Shown piece by piece: positions 1 through 9,726 of a stretch of DNA of 64,000 nt. Each line of letters begins with the position of its first letter. The stretch's first letter is position 1. The position numbers were made by a program, and so were the translations under genes. The stretch spans positions 124,001-188,000 of the forward strand of contig CANLPZ010000002.1 in assembly GCA_947493145.1 (NCBI GenBank). The letters are read 5' to 3'. The notes under the pieces are model-generated. The model did no database searches. It was not told where the DNA came from and saw only the letters and a list, made by a program, of their open reading frames with translations. Source of the DNA: an uncultured Paracoccaceae bacterium (GTDB lineage Bacteria; Pseudomonadota; Alphaproteobacteria; Rhodobacterales; Rhodobacteraceae).

Positions 1-273
1 CGGTCCTATGGGCGCATTACAATACGCGATACACGGTCGCGGTGGGGATCGTGTTCATCAGATGGTGACCTCATGTATTCGTGGCGGTTAATCATGGCCC
101 CGCCGGAGGTCTTAGATTACGTGGCAGCACACGAAGTGTCACATTTGATCGAGATGAACCATTCACCGGCCTATTGGAAAATTGTCGAAGGTTTGGACCC
201 AGATTACCGGCCAAAGCGAAAGTGGCTGCGCGAGCATGGTACGAAACTACACGCTTATCAGTTCAAGTCCTAA
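1..273 (+). CDS. YgjP-type zinc metallopeptidase (DUF45/M48-like), 3' part
   Basis: This is the C-terminal part of a YgjP-like (DUF45) metallopeptidase; the gene begins before the window. Reading frame 1 is open from base 1 and encodes RSRWGSCSSDGDLMYSWRL, the conserved RWGSC segment of the family. It continues to HEVSHLIEMNHSPAYW, where HExxH is the zinc-binding and catalytic motif and the later histidine is the likely third ligand. The stop is TAA at 271-273. Such proteins are cytosolic and their physiological substrate is generally unknown. The ATG at 73 lies inside the conserved domain and is not the true start. The family call is strong; the role is unknown. Confidence 0.85.
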   Translation, partial: RSYGRITIRDTRSRWGSCSSDGDLMYSWRLIMAPPEVLDYVAAHEVSHLIEMNHSPAYWKIVEGLDPDYRPKRKWLREHGTKLHAYQFKS

Positions 274-299
274 CCTTAGGAATTGACGTCTTGCGAAAA

Positions 300-309
300 T
301 GTGATCACA
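300..309. promoter_or_regulatory. palindromic operator TGTGATCACA at the gntR start
   Basis: The 10-bp perfect palindrome TGTGATCACA is followed by A, so it matches TTGTGATCACAA at 11 of 12 positions. It ends ten bases before the ATG at 319 of the GntR gene. Closely matching copies lie upstream of sucC and sdhC. GntR/FCD regulators typically bind short palindromes with TGT and ACA arms, so this is a candidate autoregulatory operator. The binding protein is inferred, not shown. Confidence 0.55.
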
Positions 310-318
310 AATACAAAC

Positions 319-969
319 ATGCTTGTCCATTCGCGTACGTCTGATCCATCGGCATCTGTACATGATCGCCTGTACCGTACTTTGCGGTCGCAAATTATGC
401 ATGGCGAGCTGGAACCCGCCGCGCCTTTGACACTTCGTGGGCTTGCAAAGCAATATGAGGTGTCGATGACACCGGCACGCGAAGCGGTCCGCCGTCTTGC
501 AGCCGAGGGTGCCTTAACCGTATCCGCGTCTGGGCGTGTTACGACACCAGCGCTGACCAATGATCGGATCGAGGAGCTCGCTGCGCTGCGTGCATTGATT
601 GAACCAGAGCTTGCGACCCGTGCACTGCCTCGGGCCCATTTTGCGCTGATTGAACGATTGGAGGCGATAAACAGCCAAATCGCCCAGCATGTCGCGAAAA
701 AAGATGCAGTCGGTTACATACGGACAAATCTAGAATTTCACCGAACACTTTACCTGCGAGCACAGGCACCCGCGATGTTGGCCACATTAGAAACCGTTTG
801 GTTACAATTGGGCCCAACCATGCGTGCACTTTACGGACGGATGCGAAAATCGGACACACCGCCCAACCACCGAATTATCGTTGCGGCCCTAAAAGCCGGC
901 GATGAACCGTCACTCCGCTTGGCCGTGCGCACAGACGTGACACAAGGATTAAAGATGCTCGCGGCCTAG
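319..969 (+). CDS. GntR family transcriptional regulator (FadR/FCD subfamily), candidate TCA-cycle regulator
   Basis: This is a one-component DNA-binding regulator. The N-terminal winged helix-turn-helix spans about residues 15-75 and includes LRSQIMHGELEPAAPLTLRG and VSMTPAREAVRRL, the classic GntR recognition region. An FCD effector domain follows, with histidines in FHRTLY and NHRII that usually bind a metal or carboxylate ligand. The ATG at 319 is preferred (216 residues); a TTG at 283 would add 12 codons but would place the palindrome at 300-309 inside the coding region. Neither start has a clear Shine-Dalgarno sequence. In Rhodobacter sphaeroides a regulator called AkgR is, from memory, encoded in the equivalent neighbourhood and controls TCA genes; this may be its orthologue. 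Confidence 0.85.
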   Translation: MLVHSRTSDPSASVHDRLYRTLRSQIMHGELEPAAPLTLRGLAKQYEVSMTPAREAVRRLAAEGALTVSASGRVTTPALTNDRIEELAALRALIEPELATRALPRAHFALIERLEAINSQIAQHVAKKDAVGYIRTNLEFHRTLYLRAQAPAMLATLETVWLQLGPTMRALYGRMRKSDTPPNHRIIVAALKAGDEPSLRLAVRTDVTQGLKMLAA

Positions 970-1051
970 GTTCGGGTGAATAATGAGTGCTGAATGTCGG
1001 GTTTGCGGGACGGAGCAGTCATCTCAAAAATTGAGCACCAGCAATGTTGAG

Positions 1052-1561
1052 TTACAATATTTCGGGCAGTTCAACCTCTGGTGCTTGACTAGAACTCCAG
1101 AAGCGGATCCTAACTCCTTCTGGATCTCTATAAGTTTCCTTAAACTGACCCAAATATTTAAGATCTGGATAGAAGCGCGAAGCTTGTTCGGCATCATCGC
1201 CAACCAAACTGCGTTTAGTACAGGCTCCACTTGGCACACTTACAAATTCAGTCGGACCAGTCGTGAAGGCAACACAACCGCTTTGTCCATCATGAATAAT
1301 GTAAGCCCCTGAAGTATGGATATAAAGATTTGATCCCCTCCACCAACCCGTGTCTTCGAAGAGCCGCATGGCGATGCGTGTTCCACTATATTCAACTGAT
1401 ATTTTTCTGTGCCAATCGCTATGGATTGATTGCATAGCCCAAATACTCATGCTGATTTCGAGGCCAGCTTCAGGCTTTGCTGTAGCACTGTGAACGCGTG
1501 GCCAAAACGTCCAAACTCCAACGCCCAAAACTACAAACGAAATCAGAGCCCATCTTCTCAC
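1052..1561 (-). CDS. hypothetical membrane-anchored protein
   Basis: I do not recognise a family. The GTG at 1561 is chosen because it is preceded by GGGA at usable spacing and is followed at once by RRWALISFVVLGVGVWTFWP, a single N-terminal membrane segment with a positive cytoplasmic end. The remaining 140 or so residues would be periplasmic and contain two cysteines (SGCVAF, SGACTK) that could form a disulfide. A longer version starting at 1675 would run through the lpd hairpin and is unlikely. The gene lies downstream of lpd on the same strand and converges on gntR. Its composition is A/T-richer than that of lpd, which suggests a lineage-specific gene. Confidence 0.55.
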   Translation of the reverse strand: MRRWALISFVVLGVGVWTFWPRVHSATAKPEAGLEISMSIWAMQSIHSDWHRKISVEYSGTRIAMRLFEDTGWWRGSNLYIHTSGAYIIHDGQSGCVAFTTGPTEFVSVPSGACTKRSLVGDDAEQASRFYPDLKYLGQFKETYRDPEGVRIRFWSSSQAPEVELPEIL

Positions 1562-1653
1562 GACTAACGTCCCACACAGGTAAATTCCAATATATCTTAA
1601 ACGCCACTTTAGCAGATTTACGGGAGGATACCGGAAGTAAATATGCGCGCAAA

Positions 1654-1683
1654 GCTGACCTTTGATGAAACTCAAAGGTCAGC
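1654..1683 (-). terminator. hairpin downstream of lpd
   Basis: A perfect 12-bp inverted repeat has arms GCTGACCTTTGA and TCAAAGGTCAGC around a 6-nt loop. It begins ten bases after the lpd stop codon. On the minus strand it is followed by TTTGCGCGC rather than a full U-tract, so it may be a weak terminator or an mRNA 3'-end stabiliser. On the plus strand it is followed by a T-rich stretch. Confidence 0.55.
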
Positions 1684-1692
1684 CTCATATTT

Positions 1693-3087
1693 TTACGCGT
1701 GGATTGGGCCGTCGCCACAGGACAAAGCGGCTTCGCGAACGGCTTCGGAATATGTTGGGTGGGCGTGACACGTCATGGCGATGTCCTGCGCTGATCCACC
1801 AAATTCCATGGCGACACAGATTTCGTGGATCATGTCACCAGCTGCCGGTCCGATAATGGCTGCGCCCAACACGCGGTCGGTTTCTGCGTCGGCAATTAGT
1901 TTTACGAAACCTTCGCCTTGGAACACAGCCTTTGCGCGTGCGTTCCCCATGAATGAAAACTTACCAACTTTGATCTTACGACCTTCGGCTTTCAGTTCGG
2001 CTTCGGTTTTTCCAACGGTTGCGACTTCGGGTGAGGTGTAAATCACACCCGGGATCACGTCGTAATTCACGTGCCCATGTTTGCCAGCCATAACTTCGGC
2101 GACGGCCATGCCTTCGTCCTCTGCTTTATGCGCAAGCATCGGGCCGACGATCGCATCGCCGATGGCATAAATACCGTTCACATTGGTTGCCCAATGCGCG
2201 TCTGTTTTCACCTGACCGCGTTCCGTCATTTCGACGCCCAGTTCAGCCAAACCAAGCCCGTCCACAAAAGGCTTACGTCCTGTTGCAACCAACACAACAT
2301 CCGCGTCTTGAACATGGGCGCTGTCATCTTTTTTCAGGGTGTAATTAACTTTGGCTTTGGTCTTGGTTGTTTCGACACCGGACACAGCCGCGCCCATCAC
2401 GAATTTCAAACCTTGTTTTTCCAACAAGCGTTTAAAGGTGCGCTGAACATCGGCGTCCATTCCCGGTGTGATGGCGTCCATATATTCGACGACGGTGACC
2501 TCTGATCCCAAACGGGCGTAGACAGAACCCAATTCCAAACCAATGACACCGGCACCAATCACGGTCATTTTCTTCGGAATTTTCGGTAGGTCCAAAGCAC
2601 CTGTGCTGTCGACCACAATGCCTTTGTCATTGTCGATTTCAACGCCTGGAAGCGACGAAGGAACGGAGCCCGATGCAATGACGATGTTTTTGGTCTGATA
2701 GATGTCGTCGCCAACTTTTACCTGACCGGCAGCAGGGATCGTGGCCCAACCTTTGATCCAGTCGATTTTGTTCTTTTTGAACAAAAATTCGATGCCGCCT
2801 GTGTTTTGGCCAACAACATCCTGCTTATAGGATTTCATTTGCTTCCAATCGACTGACGGCGATTTGCCCTTTAGACCCATGGTCGCAAAATTATGTTCGG
2901 CTTCATGCAAATGGTGCGTTGCGTTTAACAATGCTTTGGACGGAATACAGCCGACGTTCAAACACGTCCCGCCCAAAGTTTCGCGGCCCTCGACAACGGC
3001 CGTTTTCAGGCCAAGTTGCGCGCAGCGAATAGCGGATACATAGCCGCCTGGTCCGGCGCCGATTACGATGACATCATAGTTAGACAT
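1693..3087 (-). CDS. lpd: dihydrolipoyl dehydrogenase (E3)
   Basis: E3 reoxidises dihydrolipoamide on the E2 subunit with FAD and NAD, here most likely for the 2-oxoglutarate dehydrogenase complex encoded just upstream. The 464-residue length is typical. The FAD-binding GAGPGG lies at about residues 10-15. The redox-active disulfide is C42/C47 in [16 protein letters not shown]. The NAD-binding [10 protein letters not shown] is central. The active-site H443 and E448 lie in HAHPTYSE in the C-terminal dimerisation domain. The gene is the last of the suc cluster, separated from sucB by a hairpin and a MAPEG gene. The start ATG has GGAGACACC-type sequence upstream. Identification is secure. Confidence 0.97.
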   Translation of the reverse strand: MSNYDVIVIGAGPGGYVSAIRCAQLGLKTAVVEGRETLGGTCLNVGCIPSKALLNATHHLHEAEHNFATMGLKGKSPSVDWKQMKSYKQDVVGQNTGGIEFLFKKNKIDWIKGWATIPAAGQVKVGDDIYQTKNIVIASGSVPSSLPGVEIDNDKGIVVDSTGALDLPKIPKKMTVIGAGVIGLELGSVYARLGSEVTVVEYMDAITPGMDADVQRTFKRLLEKQGLKFVMGAAVSGVETTKTKAKVNYTLKKDDSAHVQDADVVLVATGRKPFVDGLGLAELGVEMTERGQVKTDAHWATNVNGIYAIGDAIVGPMLAHKAEDEGMAVAEVMAGKHGHVNYDVIPGVIYTSPEVATVGKTEAELKAEGRKIKVGKFSFMGNARAKAVFQGEGFVKLIADAETDRVLGAAIIGPAAGDMIHEICVAMEFGGSAQDIAMTCHAHPTYSEAVREAALSCGDGPIHA

Positions 3088-3113
3088 AGGTGTCTCCTGA
3101 ACGAGGTATTAGT

Positions 3114-3524
3114 CTAGAAAAGCGCCGACACAAGCATGCCAGCGGTTGAAAGAAAGCCTATAAACCAAATCAGCGACCGCCAAGGGGTCCATCCGAAATA
3201 ATAGGCAGGTACATAGGCGATGCGCGCAGTCAAATAGGTCCACGCCAGAATTCGCGTAACGGCCGTAGATTGGTCAGACAAGGTTATCACAACGACGGCG
3301 ATGGTAAAAAGGATCAGCGCCTCAAAGTGGTTGTTCATCGCGCGAAAAGCGCGCGCAGGTTTGTCGCTAAGTTGGCTCGATAAGGGACCACCAAGGCGGC
3401 TTTCATCACGCGGTGACAGGGTTTTCGCCGACCCAATATCAAGGTTCGCACTGATCGACATCAATGCGAATTGGATAACTTGCAAAAGGCCAGCAAGGGT
3501 CAGAACTGTGAGTTCAACGCTCAT
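3114..3524 (-). CDS. MAPEG family membrane protein
   Basis: This small integral membrane protein of about 136 residues has three to four hydrophobic helices. The segment RAFRAMNNHFEALILFTIAV is the conserved MAPEG (PF01124) motif, and LTARIAYVPAYYFG is the family's second conserved block. Members include glutathione transferases and many bacterial proteins of unknown function. I chose the ATG at 3524 over an upstream ATG at 3539 because MSVELT starts directly before the first membrane helix. The gene sits between sucB and lpd and ends 27 bp before lpd, so it is probably co-transcribed with lpd. No role in the dehydrogenase complex is known. Confidence 0.85.
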   Translation of the reverse strand: MSVELTVLTLAGLLQVIQFALMSISANLDIGSAKTLSPRDESRLGGPLSSQLSDKPARAFRAMNNHFEALILFTIAVVVITLSDQSTAVTRILAWTYLTARIAYVPAYYFGWTPWRSLIWFIGFLSTAGMLVSALF

Positions 3525-3708
3525 CTTCGCGCCTTTCAACTACGGGGCTTTGACGCTTAATGACGTCAGAAAACCCAAAAAGAATTTCCAGACGAGAGGA
3601 TTGAGTTCGCATTATTGGCTGGGATGGGAGGAAATGCTGTCTCGCGGTGTAAAACGTCGTGAAAAGCATGGTCTTTCCTAGCTCGAGCCGCGTCTGGTGC
3701 CGTACAAG

Positions 3709-3736
3709 AGTGGTCCGACCTGTGGGCCGGACCACT
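3709..3736 (-). terminator. hairpin downstream of sucB
   Basis: The inverted repeat AGTGGTCCG and CGGACCACT starts nine bases after the sucB stop. On the minus strand the stem is followed by CTTGT, a weak U-tract. It could end or attenuate sucAB transcription before the MAPEG-lpd pair. The 200-bp gap between sucB and the MAPEG gene holds nothing else I can identify. Confidence 0.5.
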
Positions 3737-3744
3737 TCGATTGA

Positions 3745-5235
3745 TTAAAGATCCATCAACAAACGGCGTGGATCCTCAAGCGCTTCTTTCACGCGCACAA
3801 GGAAGGTCACAGCGCCTTTGCCATCGACGATCCGGTGATCATAGCTCAGCGCCAGATACATCATCGGACGGATCACAACTTGACCGTTGATTGCCATTGG
3901 GCGCTCTTGGATTTTGTGCATGCCAAGGATGCCGGACTGTGGTGGGTTTAGGATCGGTGATGACATCAATGACCCATACACACCACCGTTAGAGATGGTG
4001 AATGTGCCGCCCTGCATTTCCGCCATCGACAGTTTCCCGTCACGCGCGCGCGCACCTTTTTCAGCGATTGCTTTTTCGATGTCGGCGAAAGACATGCTGT
4101 CTGCCTCGCGGATCACGGGGACAACCAAACCTGTTGGTGTTCCGGCCGCGATGCCCATGTGAACAAAGTTCTTGTACACGATGTCAGTGCCGTCGATTTC
4201 GGCGTTGACCTCTGGCACTTCTTTCAGCGCGTGACAGCACGCTTTGGTGAAGAAGGACATAAAGCCCAATTTCACGCCATGCTTTTTAAGGAACATATCT
4301 TTGTATTCGGATCGCAGCGCCATAACTTCGGTCATGTCGACCTCGTTATAGGTCGTCAGCATCGCGGCTGTGTTCTGGCTGTCTTTCAAACGGCGCGCGA
4401 TGGTCTGACGTAGACGGGTCATTTTCACCCGTTCTTCGCGCGATGCATCGTCGGCAGAAACGGGCGCGCGCGGGGCCGCTGCGGCAGGTGCAGGCGCGGA
4501 TGTTGTTCCTGCTGCCAAGGCTTTCTGAACGTCTTCTTTCATCACGCGGCCGTCACGTCCTGTGCCGGTGACTTGGCTCGAAGACAAATTGTTTTCGGCC
4601 ATCATCTTTTTCGCGGATGGGGCGTCTTCAACGTCCTTGCCTGATTCCGCTGCGGGGGCAGGAGCCGCCGCAGGTGCCGCTGCAACAGCGGAACCATCAG
4701 ATGAAATCTCAGCCAGTTTTCCGCCAGCGTTCACGGTGCTGCCCTCGGCGGCCAAGATTGAGCCAAGAACGCCAGCCGATGGGGCGGGAACTTCGACGGA
4801 CACTTTGTCTGTTTCCAGCTCACACAGCATTTCGTCTTGTGCAACAGCGTCACCAGTTTTCTTGAACCACGTGCTAACTGTGGCCTCGGTTACGCTTTCG
4901 CCCAAGGTTGGTACCATCACATCAACAACACTGGCTGAACCTGTGTCGGCGCTTGCAGCTGGCGCTGGCGCGGCGGCGGCCGGTGCGGCAGTCGCTTCGC
5001 CACCTTCAGAAATCTGAGCCAGCAAAGCATCAACACCAACAGTGTCGCCTTCAGCAGCAACGATTTCGGAAAGGGTTCCAGCAACGGGGCTTGGAACCTC
5101 GACCGTTACCTTATCCGTTTCAAGTTCGCACAGCATTTCGTCAACGGCCACGCTGTCACCTGGTTTTTTGAACCAAGTTGCCACGGTTGCCTCTGTTACG
5201 CTTTCGCCAAGGGTTGGGACACGTACTTCAGTCAT
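3745..5235 (-). CDS. sucB: 2-oxoglutarate dehydrogenase E2, dihydrolipoamide succinyltransferase with two lipoyl domains
   Basis: This E2 core transfers succinyl groups to CoA. The ATG at 5235 is chosen because AAGGA sits seven bases upstream; the ORF also contains an ATG at 5250. The protein has 496 residues. It carries two nearly identical lipoyl domains, with lipoyl lysines K42 and K144, each in ETDKV. Alanine/proline linkers follow, then an E3-binding domain ([11 protein letters not shown] onward, about 205-240) and the catalytic domain ending in SYDHRIVDG with H467 and D471. Escherichia coli SucB has one lipoyl domain; two are common in Rhodobacterales. The start overlaps no gene but lies 5 bp after the sucA stop, so the two are translationally close. 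Confidence 0.97.
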   Translation of the reverse strand: MTEVRVPTLGESVTEATVATWFKKPGDSVAVDEMLCELETDKVTVEVPSPVAGTLSEIVAAEGDTVGVDALLAQISEGGEATAAPAAAAPAPAASADTGSASVVDVMVPTLGESVTEATVSTWFKKTGDAVAQDEMLCELETDKVSVEVPAPSAGVLGSILAAEGSTVNAGGKLAEISSDGSAVAAAPAAAPAPAAESGKDVEDAPSAKKMMAENNLSSSQVTGTGRDGRVMKEDVQKALAAGTTSAPAPAAAAPRAPVSADDASREERVKMTRLRQTIARRLKDSQNTAAMLTTYNEVDMTEVMALRSEYKDMFLKKHGVKLGFMSFFTKACCHALKEVPEVNAEIDGTDIVYKNFVHMGIAAGTPTGLVVPVIREADSMSFADIEKAIAEKGARARDGKLSMAEMQGGTFTISNGGVYGSLMSSPILNPPQSGILGMHKIQERPMAINGQVVIRPMMYLALSYDHRIVDGKGAVTFLVRVKEALEDPRRLLMDL

Positions 5236-5239
5236 GGTC

Positions 5240-8197
5240 TTATCCTTCAAATGTCAGCGCTTCGTCGATCAGCGCTGTTTGTTGTGCTTTGTGTTGGCTG
5301 GCCAGTCCCGTCGCAGGGGACGCAGAGGTCACGCGGCCAACATATTTTGGACGTTTATGTTTCGCGCCGATACGTTCCAGAACCCATTCAATGTTGGGTT
5401 CAATGAACGACCAAGCCCCTTGGTTTTTCGGTTCCTCTTGGCACCAAATGACCTCGGCATTTTTGAAACGTTCCATTTCCGCGACCAAGGACATGGCTGG
5501 GAATGGGTAATACTGTTCGATCCGAAGCAAATAGATGTCATCGCGTCCGCGCGCATCGCGTTCTTCAAGCAAGTCATAATACACCTTGCCGGAACACATC
5601 ACGACGCGTTTGATTTTGTCGTCTGCTTTCAATTTCAAATCAGAATTGCCGGACTGCGCATCATCCCACAAAACGCGGTGGAAGCTTGATCCGGTTGTGA
5701 ACTCATCCTTTTTGGACACCGCCAGTTTATGGCGCAGCAAGGATTTTGGCGTCATAAGCACAAGCGGCTTACGGAATGTCCGATGTAGCTGACGGCGCAA
5801 GATGTGGAAATAGTTTGCAGGCGTGGTTGGGTTTGCAACGATCCAGTTGTCTTGTCCACACATTTGCAAGAACCGTTCCAATCGCGCGGAAGAGTGTTCA
5901 GGGCCTTGGCCTTCGAACCCGTGCGGCAAAAGCATAACAAGTCCCGACATGCGCAACCATTTGCTTTCACCAGAGCTGATGAATTGGTCGAACATAATCT
6001 GCGCACCGTTGGCAAAATCACCAAACTGCGCTTCCCACATCGTCAACGCGTTTGGTTCAGCCAATGAATATCCGTATTCAAAACCCAACACCGCGTATTC
6101 TGAAAGCATCGAGTCGATGACTTCATAAGACTCTTGTCCTTCGCGGATGTGATTTAGCGGATAATACCGTTCCTCAGTGTCCTGATTGACCAGACCAGAG
6201 TGACGATGACTAAATGTCCCGCGTGTACTGTCTTGGCCCGCAAGACGGACTTTGTAGCCCTCGGTCAATAGCGACCCAAAGGCCAATGCCTCACCCGTTG
6301 CCCAGTCGATTCCGTCGCCGGCATTGATGGCCTTTTCCTTGTTGGCCAACATCCGCGCCACCGTTTTGTGCAGCGGATAATTGGCAGGTGTGCGCGTCAG
6401 CGCAGTGCCAACTTCGTCAAATGTGGTGTCTTCAATCGCGGTCGCTCCGCGTTGATATTCTTCGCCACGTTTGTTCAGGTGGGACCACTTACCGTCCAAC
6501 CAATCGGCTTTGTTCGGTTTATATTCTTTTCCAGCCTCGAATTCATCATTCAGGAACGCTTGGAAAGAGGCCTTCATATCCTCAATCTCGCCTTCTGGGA
6601 TAAGTCCATCGCGGACAAGTCGTTCGGTGTACAAAGACAAAGTCGTCTTTTGCGTTTTGATTTTTTTGTACATCAACGGGTTGGTGAACATCGGTTCGTC
6701 ACCTTCGTTGTGACCAAAACGGCGGTAACAAATCATGTCCAGAACGACGTCTTTTTTGAATTTTTGACGGAATTCAGTCGCGATACGGGCGGCGTGGACC
6801 ACAGCCTCAGGATCGTCCGCGTTGACGTGGAAAATCGGTGCCTCAACCATCAGCGCGATGTCGGTGCAATAGGGGCTGGTGCGGCTGAAATGCGGCGCGG
6901 TGGTGAAACCGATCTGGTTGTTCACCACGATATGCATTGTGCCGCCGGTTTTGTGACCGCGCAGACCAGATAGGCCAAAGCCTTCGGCCACAACACCCTG
7001 ACCGGCAAAGGCCGCGTCGCCGTGCAACAACACGGGTAGAACTTTGGTACGGTCCGCGTCGTTCAACTGATCCTGTTTCGCACGGGCCTTACCCAAAACA
7101 ACGGGGTTTACCGCCTCAAGGTGCGACGGGTTCGCCGTCAATGACAAGTGCACTGAATTGCCGTCAAATTCGCGGTCAGATGACGCACCAAGGTGGTATT
7201 TCACATCGCCGGATCCGTCGACGTCTTCTGGCTTAAACGAACCGCCTTGGAATTCGTTAAAGATCGCGCGGAATGGCTTGCCCATGACATTGGCTAAAAC
7301 GGACAAACGCCCGCGGTGCGGCATCCCGATGATGATGTCCTGAACACCCAATTGACCACCGCGCTTGATGATCTGCTCCATGGCTGGGATCAGGCTTTCA
7401 CCGCCGTCCAGACCAAAGCGTTTGGTGCCCATGTATTTGACATGCAGGAATTTCTCGAACCCCTCGGCCTCGACCAGCTTATTCAAGATCGCTTTGCGTC
7501 CCTCGCGGGTGAACGCTTGTTCCTTGTGCAGGCTTTCAATGCGCTCTTTTAGCCAGCTGGATTCTTCTGGGTTCGAAATATGCATGTATTGCAGTGCAAA
7601 GGTGCCGCAATAGGTGCGTTTCACGATCTCAAGGATCTGCCGCATGGTGGCAATTTGCAGCCCCAACACGTTGTCGATGAAAATCGGGCGGTCCATGTCG
7701 GCCTCGGTAAAGCCATAGGACGCTGGATCAAGCTCTGGATGTGGTTTTGCTTCCGTCAGTCCAAGCGGATCGAGATCAGCGGCCAAGTGACCGCGAATAC
7801 GATAGGCACGAATGATCATCAAGGCGCGGATACTGTCCAACACGGCGCGTTGGATGGCTTCGTCCGAGACCTCAACGCCCTTTTCAGACGCCTTCGCCGC
7901 AATTTTCTTACCAGCGGTTTTCGCCTCGGGCTCTGGCGCCCATTGACCGTCAAGCGCCGCCGTTAAATCGTCGTTTGGCTGCATGGGCCAATCGCCCCGC
8001 GCCCAAGACGGACCATTTGCGGTGGCCTTCGCCTCAAGATCGCTGTCGCCAAGTTCCGCAAAAAACGCTTGCCATGCGGCGTCCACCGAATTGGGATCAT
8101 TGGCGTATCTCGCATGAAGCTGCTCAAGATATTCTGCGTTATGCCCCTGCATAAAGCTAGAGGCGTGGAAGACGTCGTTGTTGGACTGTTCAGTCAT
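5240..8197 (-). CDS. sucA: 2-oxoglutarate dehydrogenase E1 component
   Basis: E1 is the thiamine-diphosphate-dependent subunit that decarboxylates 2-oxoglutarate and succinylates the E2 lipoyl groups. The 985 residues match the family. The N-terminal segment [19 protein letters not shown] is the E2-binding region. The ThDP/Mg region includes [13 protein letters not shown] and IGFTT. Active-site blocks [15 protein letters not shown] and [17 protein letters not shown] are present. The transketolase-like central and C-terminal domains end in the EEPKNQGAW block. Its ATG overlaps the stop of the DUF805 gene by four bases, so that small gene is part of the operon. Identification is certain. Confidence 0.98.
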   Translation of the reverse strand: MTEQSNNDVFHASSFMQGHNAEYLEQLHARYANDPNSVDAAWQAFFAELGDSDLEAKATANGPSWARGDWPMQPNDDLTAALDGQWAPEPEAKTAGKKIAAKASEKGVEVSDEAIQRAVLDSIRALMIIRAYRIRGHLAADLDPLGLTEAKPHPELDPASYGFTEADMDRPIFIDNVLGLQIATMRQILEIVKRTYCGTFALQYMHISNPEESSWLKERIESLHKEQAFTREGRKAILNKLVEAEGFEKFLHVKYMGTKRFGLDGGESLIPAMEQIIKRGGQLGVQDIIIGMPHRGRLSVLANVMGKPFRAIFNEFQGGSFKPEDVDGSGDVKYHLGASSDREFDGNSVHLSLTANPSHLEAVNPVVLGKARAKQDQLNDADRTKVLPVLLHGDAAFAGQGVVAEGFGLSGLRGHKTGGTMHIVVNNQIGFTTAPHFSRTSPYCTDIALMVEAPIFHVNADDPEAVVHAARIATEFRQKFKKDVVLDMICYRRFGHNEGDEPMFTNPLMYKKIKTQKTTLSLYTERLVRDGLIPEGEIEDMKASFQAFLNDEFEAGKEYKPNKADWLDGKWSHLNKRGEEYQRGATAIEDTTFDEVGTALTRTPANYPLHKTVARMLANKEKAINAGDGIDWATGEALAFGSLLTEGYKVRLAGQDSTRGTFSHRHSGLVNQDTEERYYPLNHIREGQESYEVIDSMLSEYAVLGFEYGYSLAEPNALTMWEAQFGDFANGAQIMFDQFISSGESKWLRMSGLVMLLPHGFEGQGPEHSSARLERFLQMCGQDNWIVANPTTPANYFHILRRQLHRTFRKPLVLMTPKSLLRHKLAVSKKDEFTTGSSFHRVLWDDAQSGNSDLKLKADDKIKRVVMCSGKVYYDLLEERDARGRDDIYLLRIEQYYPFPAMSLVAEMERFKNAEVIWCQEEPKNQGAWSFIEPNIEWVLERIGAKHKRPKYVGRVTSASPATGLASQHKAQQTALIDEALTFEG

Positions 8198-8661
8198 GAG
8201 GGGACCTCAGTTGGGTTAGGGCCGTATTGGTTAGGTTTGTTTTGAGAAGGGAACAAGCAGATGATCAAAGGGCAGTAGGTTGCAATCAAGTGTGCTATCT
8301 CAACTAGATCAAAGCCTGTTGAAACGGATGCACTAGGTTGCGAAAAGCTATTGTAAAAGAAAATGCCGTAACCGATCAGCATTAGAATTAATGAAAGGTT
8401 ACCCGACAATCCGACGTCTTGGAATCTTCGAAATCCTAACGCGAGGAGTGGCGAAACAGTAATTAAAAAGAAAACTGAAGATAGAGAAACAATATTAAAA
8501 CGGCCATATGGGTGACCAAAGATTTTGGTGTCAATAACAACAAACAAAATGCCGAAAACGAATGTAAATAGGTTAAACCACCAAAATTCAGACCGTGACG
8601 AACGACCGGAAAATTCGAAAGCCTTTGAAAAACCTGATTTAATTGCTTGAATCGGGCCCAT
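8194..8661 (-). CDS. DUF805 family small membrane protein
   Basis: This 155-residue membrane protein belongs to the DUF805 (PF05656) family. It shows the characteristic RSSRSEFWWFNLF start, a central LALGFRRFQDVGLSG loop and four predicted membrane helices. The ATG at 8661 is chosen because AGGAG lies seven bases upstream; a longer reading from 8730 would cross a G/C-rich inverted repeat. It sits between sucD and sucA with a 4-base overlap into sucA. The coding sequence is visibly A/T-richer than sucA and sucD, which suggests later insertion into the operon. The family has no firm biochemical function. Confidence 0.85.
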   Translation of the reverse strand: MGPIQAIKSGFSKAFEFSGRSSRSEFWWFNLFTFVFGILFVVIDTKIFGHPYGRFNIVSLSSVFFLITVSPLLALGFRRFQDVGLSGNLSLILMLIGYGIFFYNSFSQPSASVSTGFDLVEIAHLIATYCPLIICLFPSQNKPNQYGPNPTEVPS

Positions 8662-8668
8662 ACCTATT

Positions 8669-8721
8669 CTCCTGCCCGACGGACACGTCGGGTAGCGCCC
8701 GATCCTCCCCACGGGCAGGAG
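8669..8721. repeat. nested G/C-rich inverted repeats between sucD and the DUF805 gene
   Basis: The outer arms CTCCTGCCCG (8669-8678) and CGGGCAGGAG (8712-8721) are perfect complements. Inside lies a second stem, CCCGACG (8675-8681) and CGTCGGG (8686-8692), around a GACA tetraloop. The outer and inner stems share bases, so they are alternative structures. The outer stem includes the Shine-Dalgarno sequence of the DUF805 gene. No second copy was noticed in this window. Confidence 0.5.
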
Positions 8722-8782
8722 CTTTCGCACCCACCCTGGCTCGGGCGTTGCCCTTGCAATATGGGGAAGATCGGAACCATTC

Positions 8783-9667
8783 TTATTTGCCGATCGCTTC
8801 GATCACAGCTTCGCCCAGTGTCGCGGGGCTGTCTGCCACGACGATACCAGCCGATTTCATCGCTTCGATCTTGTCCTCAGCGCCGCCTTTGCCGCCGGCA
8901 ACAATCGCGCCTGCGTGACCCATACGACGTCCGGGAGGGGCCGTGCGGCCAGCAATGAAGCCAGCAGTTGGTTTCCAACGGCCTTTCTTCTTTTGCTCAG
9001 CTAGGAATTCAGCGGCTTCTTCTTCGGCGGACCCACCGATTTCACCGATCATGATGATGGATTGTGTCTCATCATCGTCTAGGAACATGTCCAAGATATC
9101 GATATGTTCGGTCCCCTTAATCGGGTCACCACCGATACCAACGGCTGTGGATTGGCCAAGGCCCAGATCAGCGGTCTGTTTCACGGCTTCATACGTCAGC
9201 GTACCTGAACGGGACACAACACCACAGGACCCACGTTTATGGATGTGGCCCGGCATGATGCCGATTTTACACGCATCAGGAGTGATCACACCTGGGCAGT
9301 TTGGTCCGATCAAACGGCTTGAGCTGTCCTCAAGCGCGCGTTGCACACGCATCATGTCCAACACAGGGATGCCTTCGGTGATACAGATGATCAATTCCAT
9401 CTCGGCGTCAATCGCCTCTAGAATTGAATCCGCGGCGAATGGCGGCGGCACATAGATCACCGACGCATTTGCCTCGGTCACATGTTTCGCCTCGTGCACA
9501 GAGTTGAACACAGGCAGATCAAGATGGGTTTGCCCACCTTTGCCCGGTGTTACGCCACCAACCATTTTGGTGCCGTATGCGATGGCTTGTTCAGAGTGGA
9601 ATGTGCCCTGCGAGCCGGTCAGGCCCTGACAGATCACTTTTGTATTTTCGTCTACTAGGATTGCCAT
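8783..9667 (-). CDS. sucD: succinyl-CoA synthetase alpha subunit
   Basis: The alpha subunit (294 residues) carries the CoA-binding Rossmann domain and the phosphohistidine. [15 protein letters not shown] is the N-terminal CoA-binding loop. [16 protein letters not shown] is conserved. The active-site phosphohistidine lies in [15 protein letters not shown]. With SucC it makes ATP or GTP from succinyl-CoA in the TCA cycle. It is separated from sucC by an unrelated lipoprotein gene, which is unusual because sucC and sucD normally abut. The ATG at 9667 is preceded by a weak AAGGAAACG-type site. Confidence 0.98.
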   Translation of the reverse strand: MAILVDENTKVICQGLTGSQGTFHSEQAIAYGTKMVGGVTPGKGGQTHLDLPVFNSVHEAKHVTEANASVIYVPPPFAADSILEAIDAEMELIICITEGIPVLDMMRVQRALEDSSSRLIGPNCPGVITPDACKIGIMPGHIHKRGSCGVVSRSGTLTYEAVKQTADLGLGQSTAVGIGGDPIKGTEHIDILDMFLDDDETQSIIMIGEIGGSAEEEAAEFLAEQKKKGRWKPTAGFIAGRTAPPGRRMGHAGAIVAGGKGGAEDKIEAMKSAGIVVADSPATLGEAVIEAIGK

Positions 9668-9726
9668 AAAAGCGTTTCCTTATTGTGAGGGTAGAAAGTG
9701 TTTGCCCTAGATTAAGGCAAGTACCT

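Noticed and set aside
4562-5689. Long plus-strand ORFs opposite sucB and sucA
   Set aside because: These are antisense frames of repetitive Ala/Pro-rich linkers and lipoyl domains, without protein-like features.
9280-9300. GTGATCAC inside sucD as another operator
   Set aside because: It lies in conserved coding sequence ([10 protein letters not shown] region), lacks the flanking matches and is not near a promoter.
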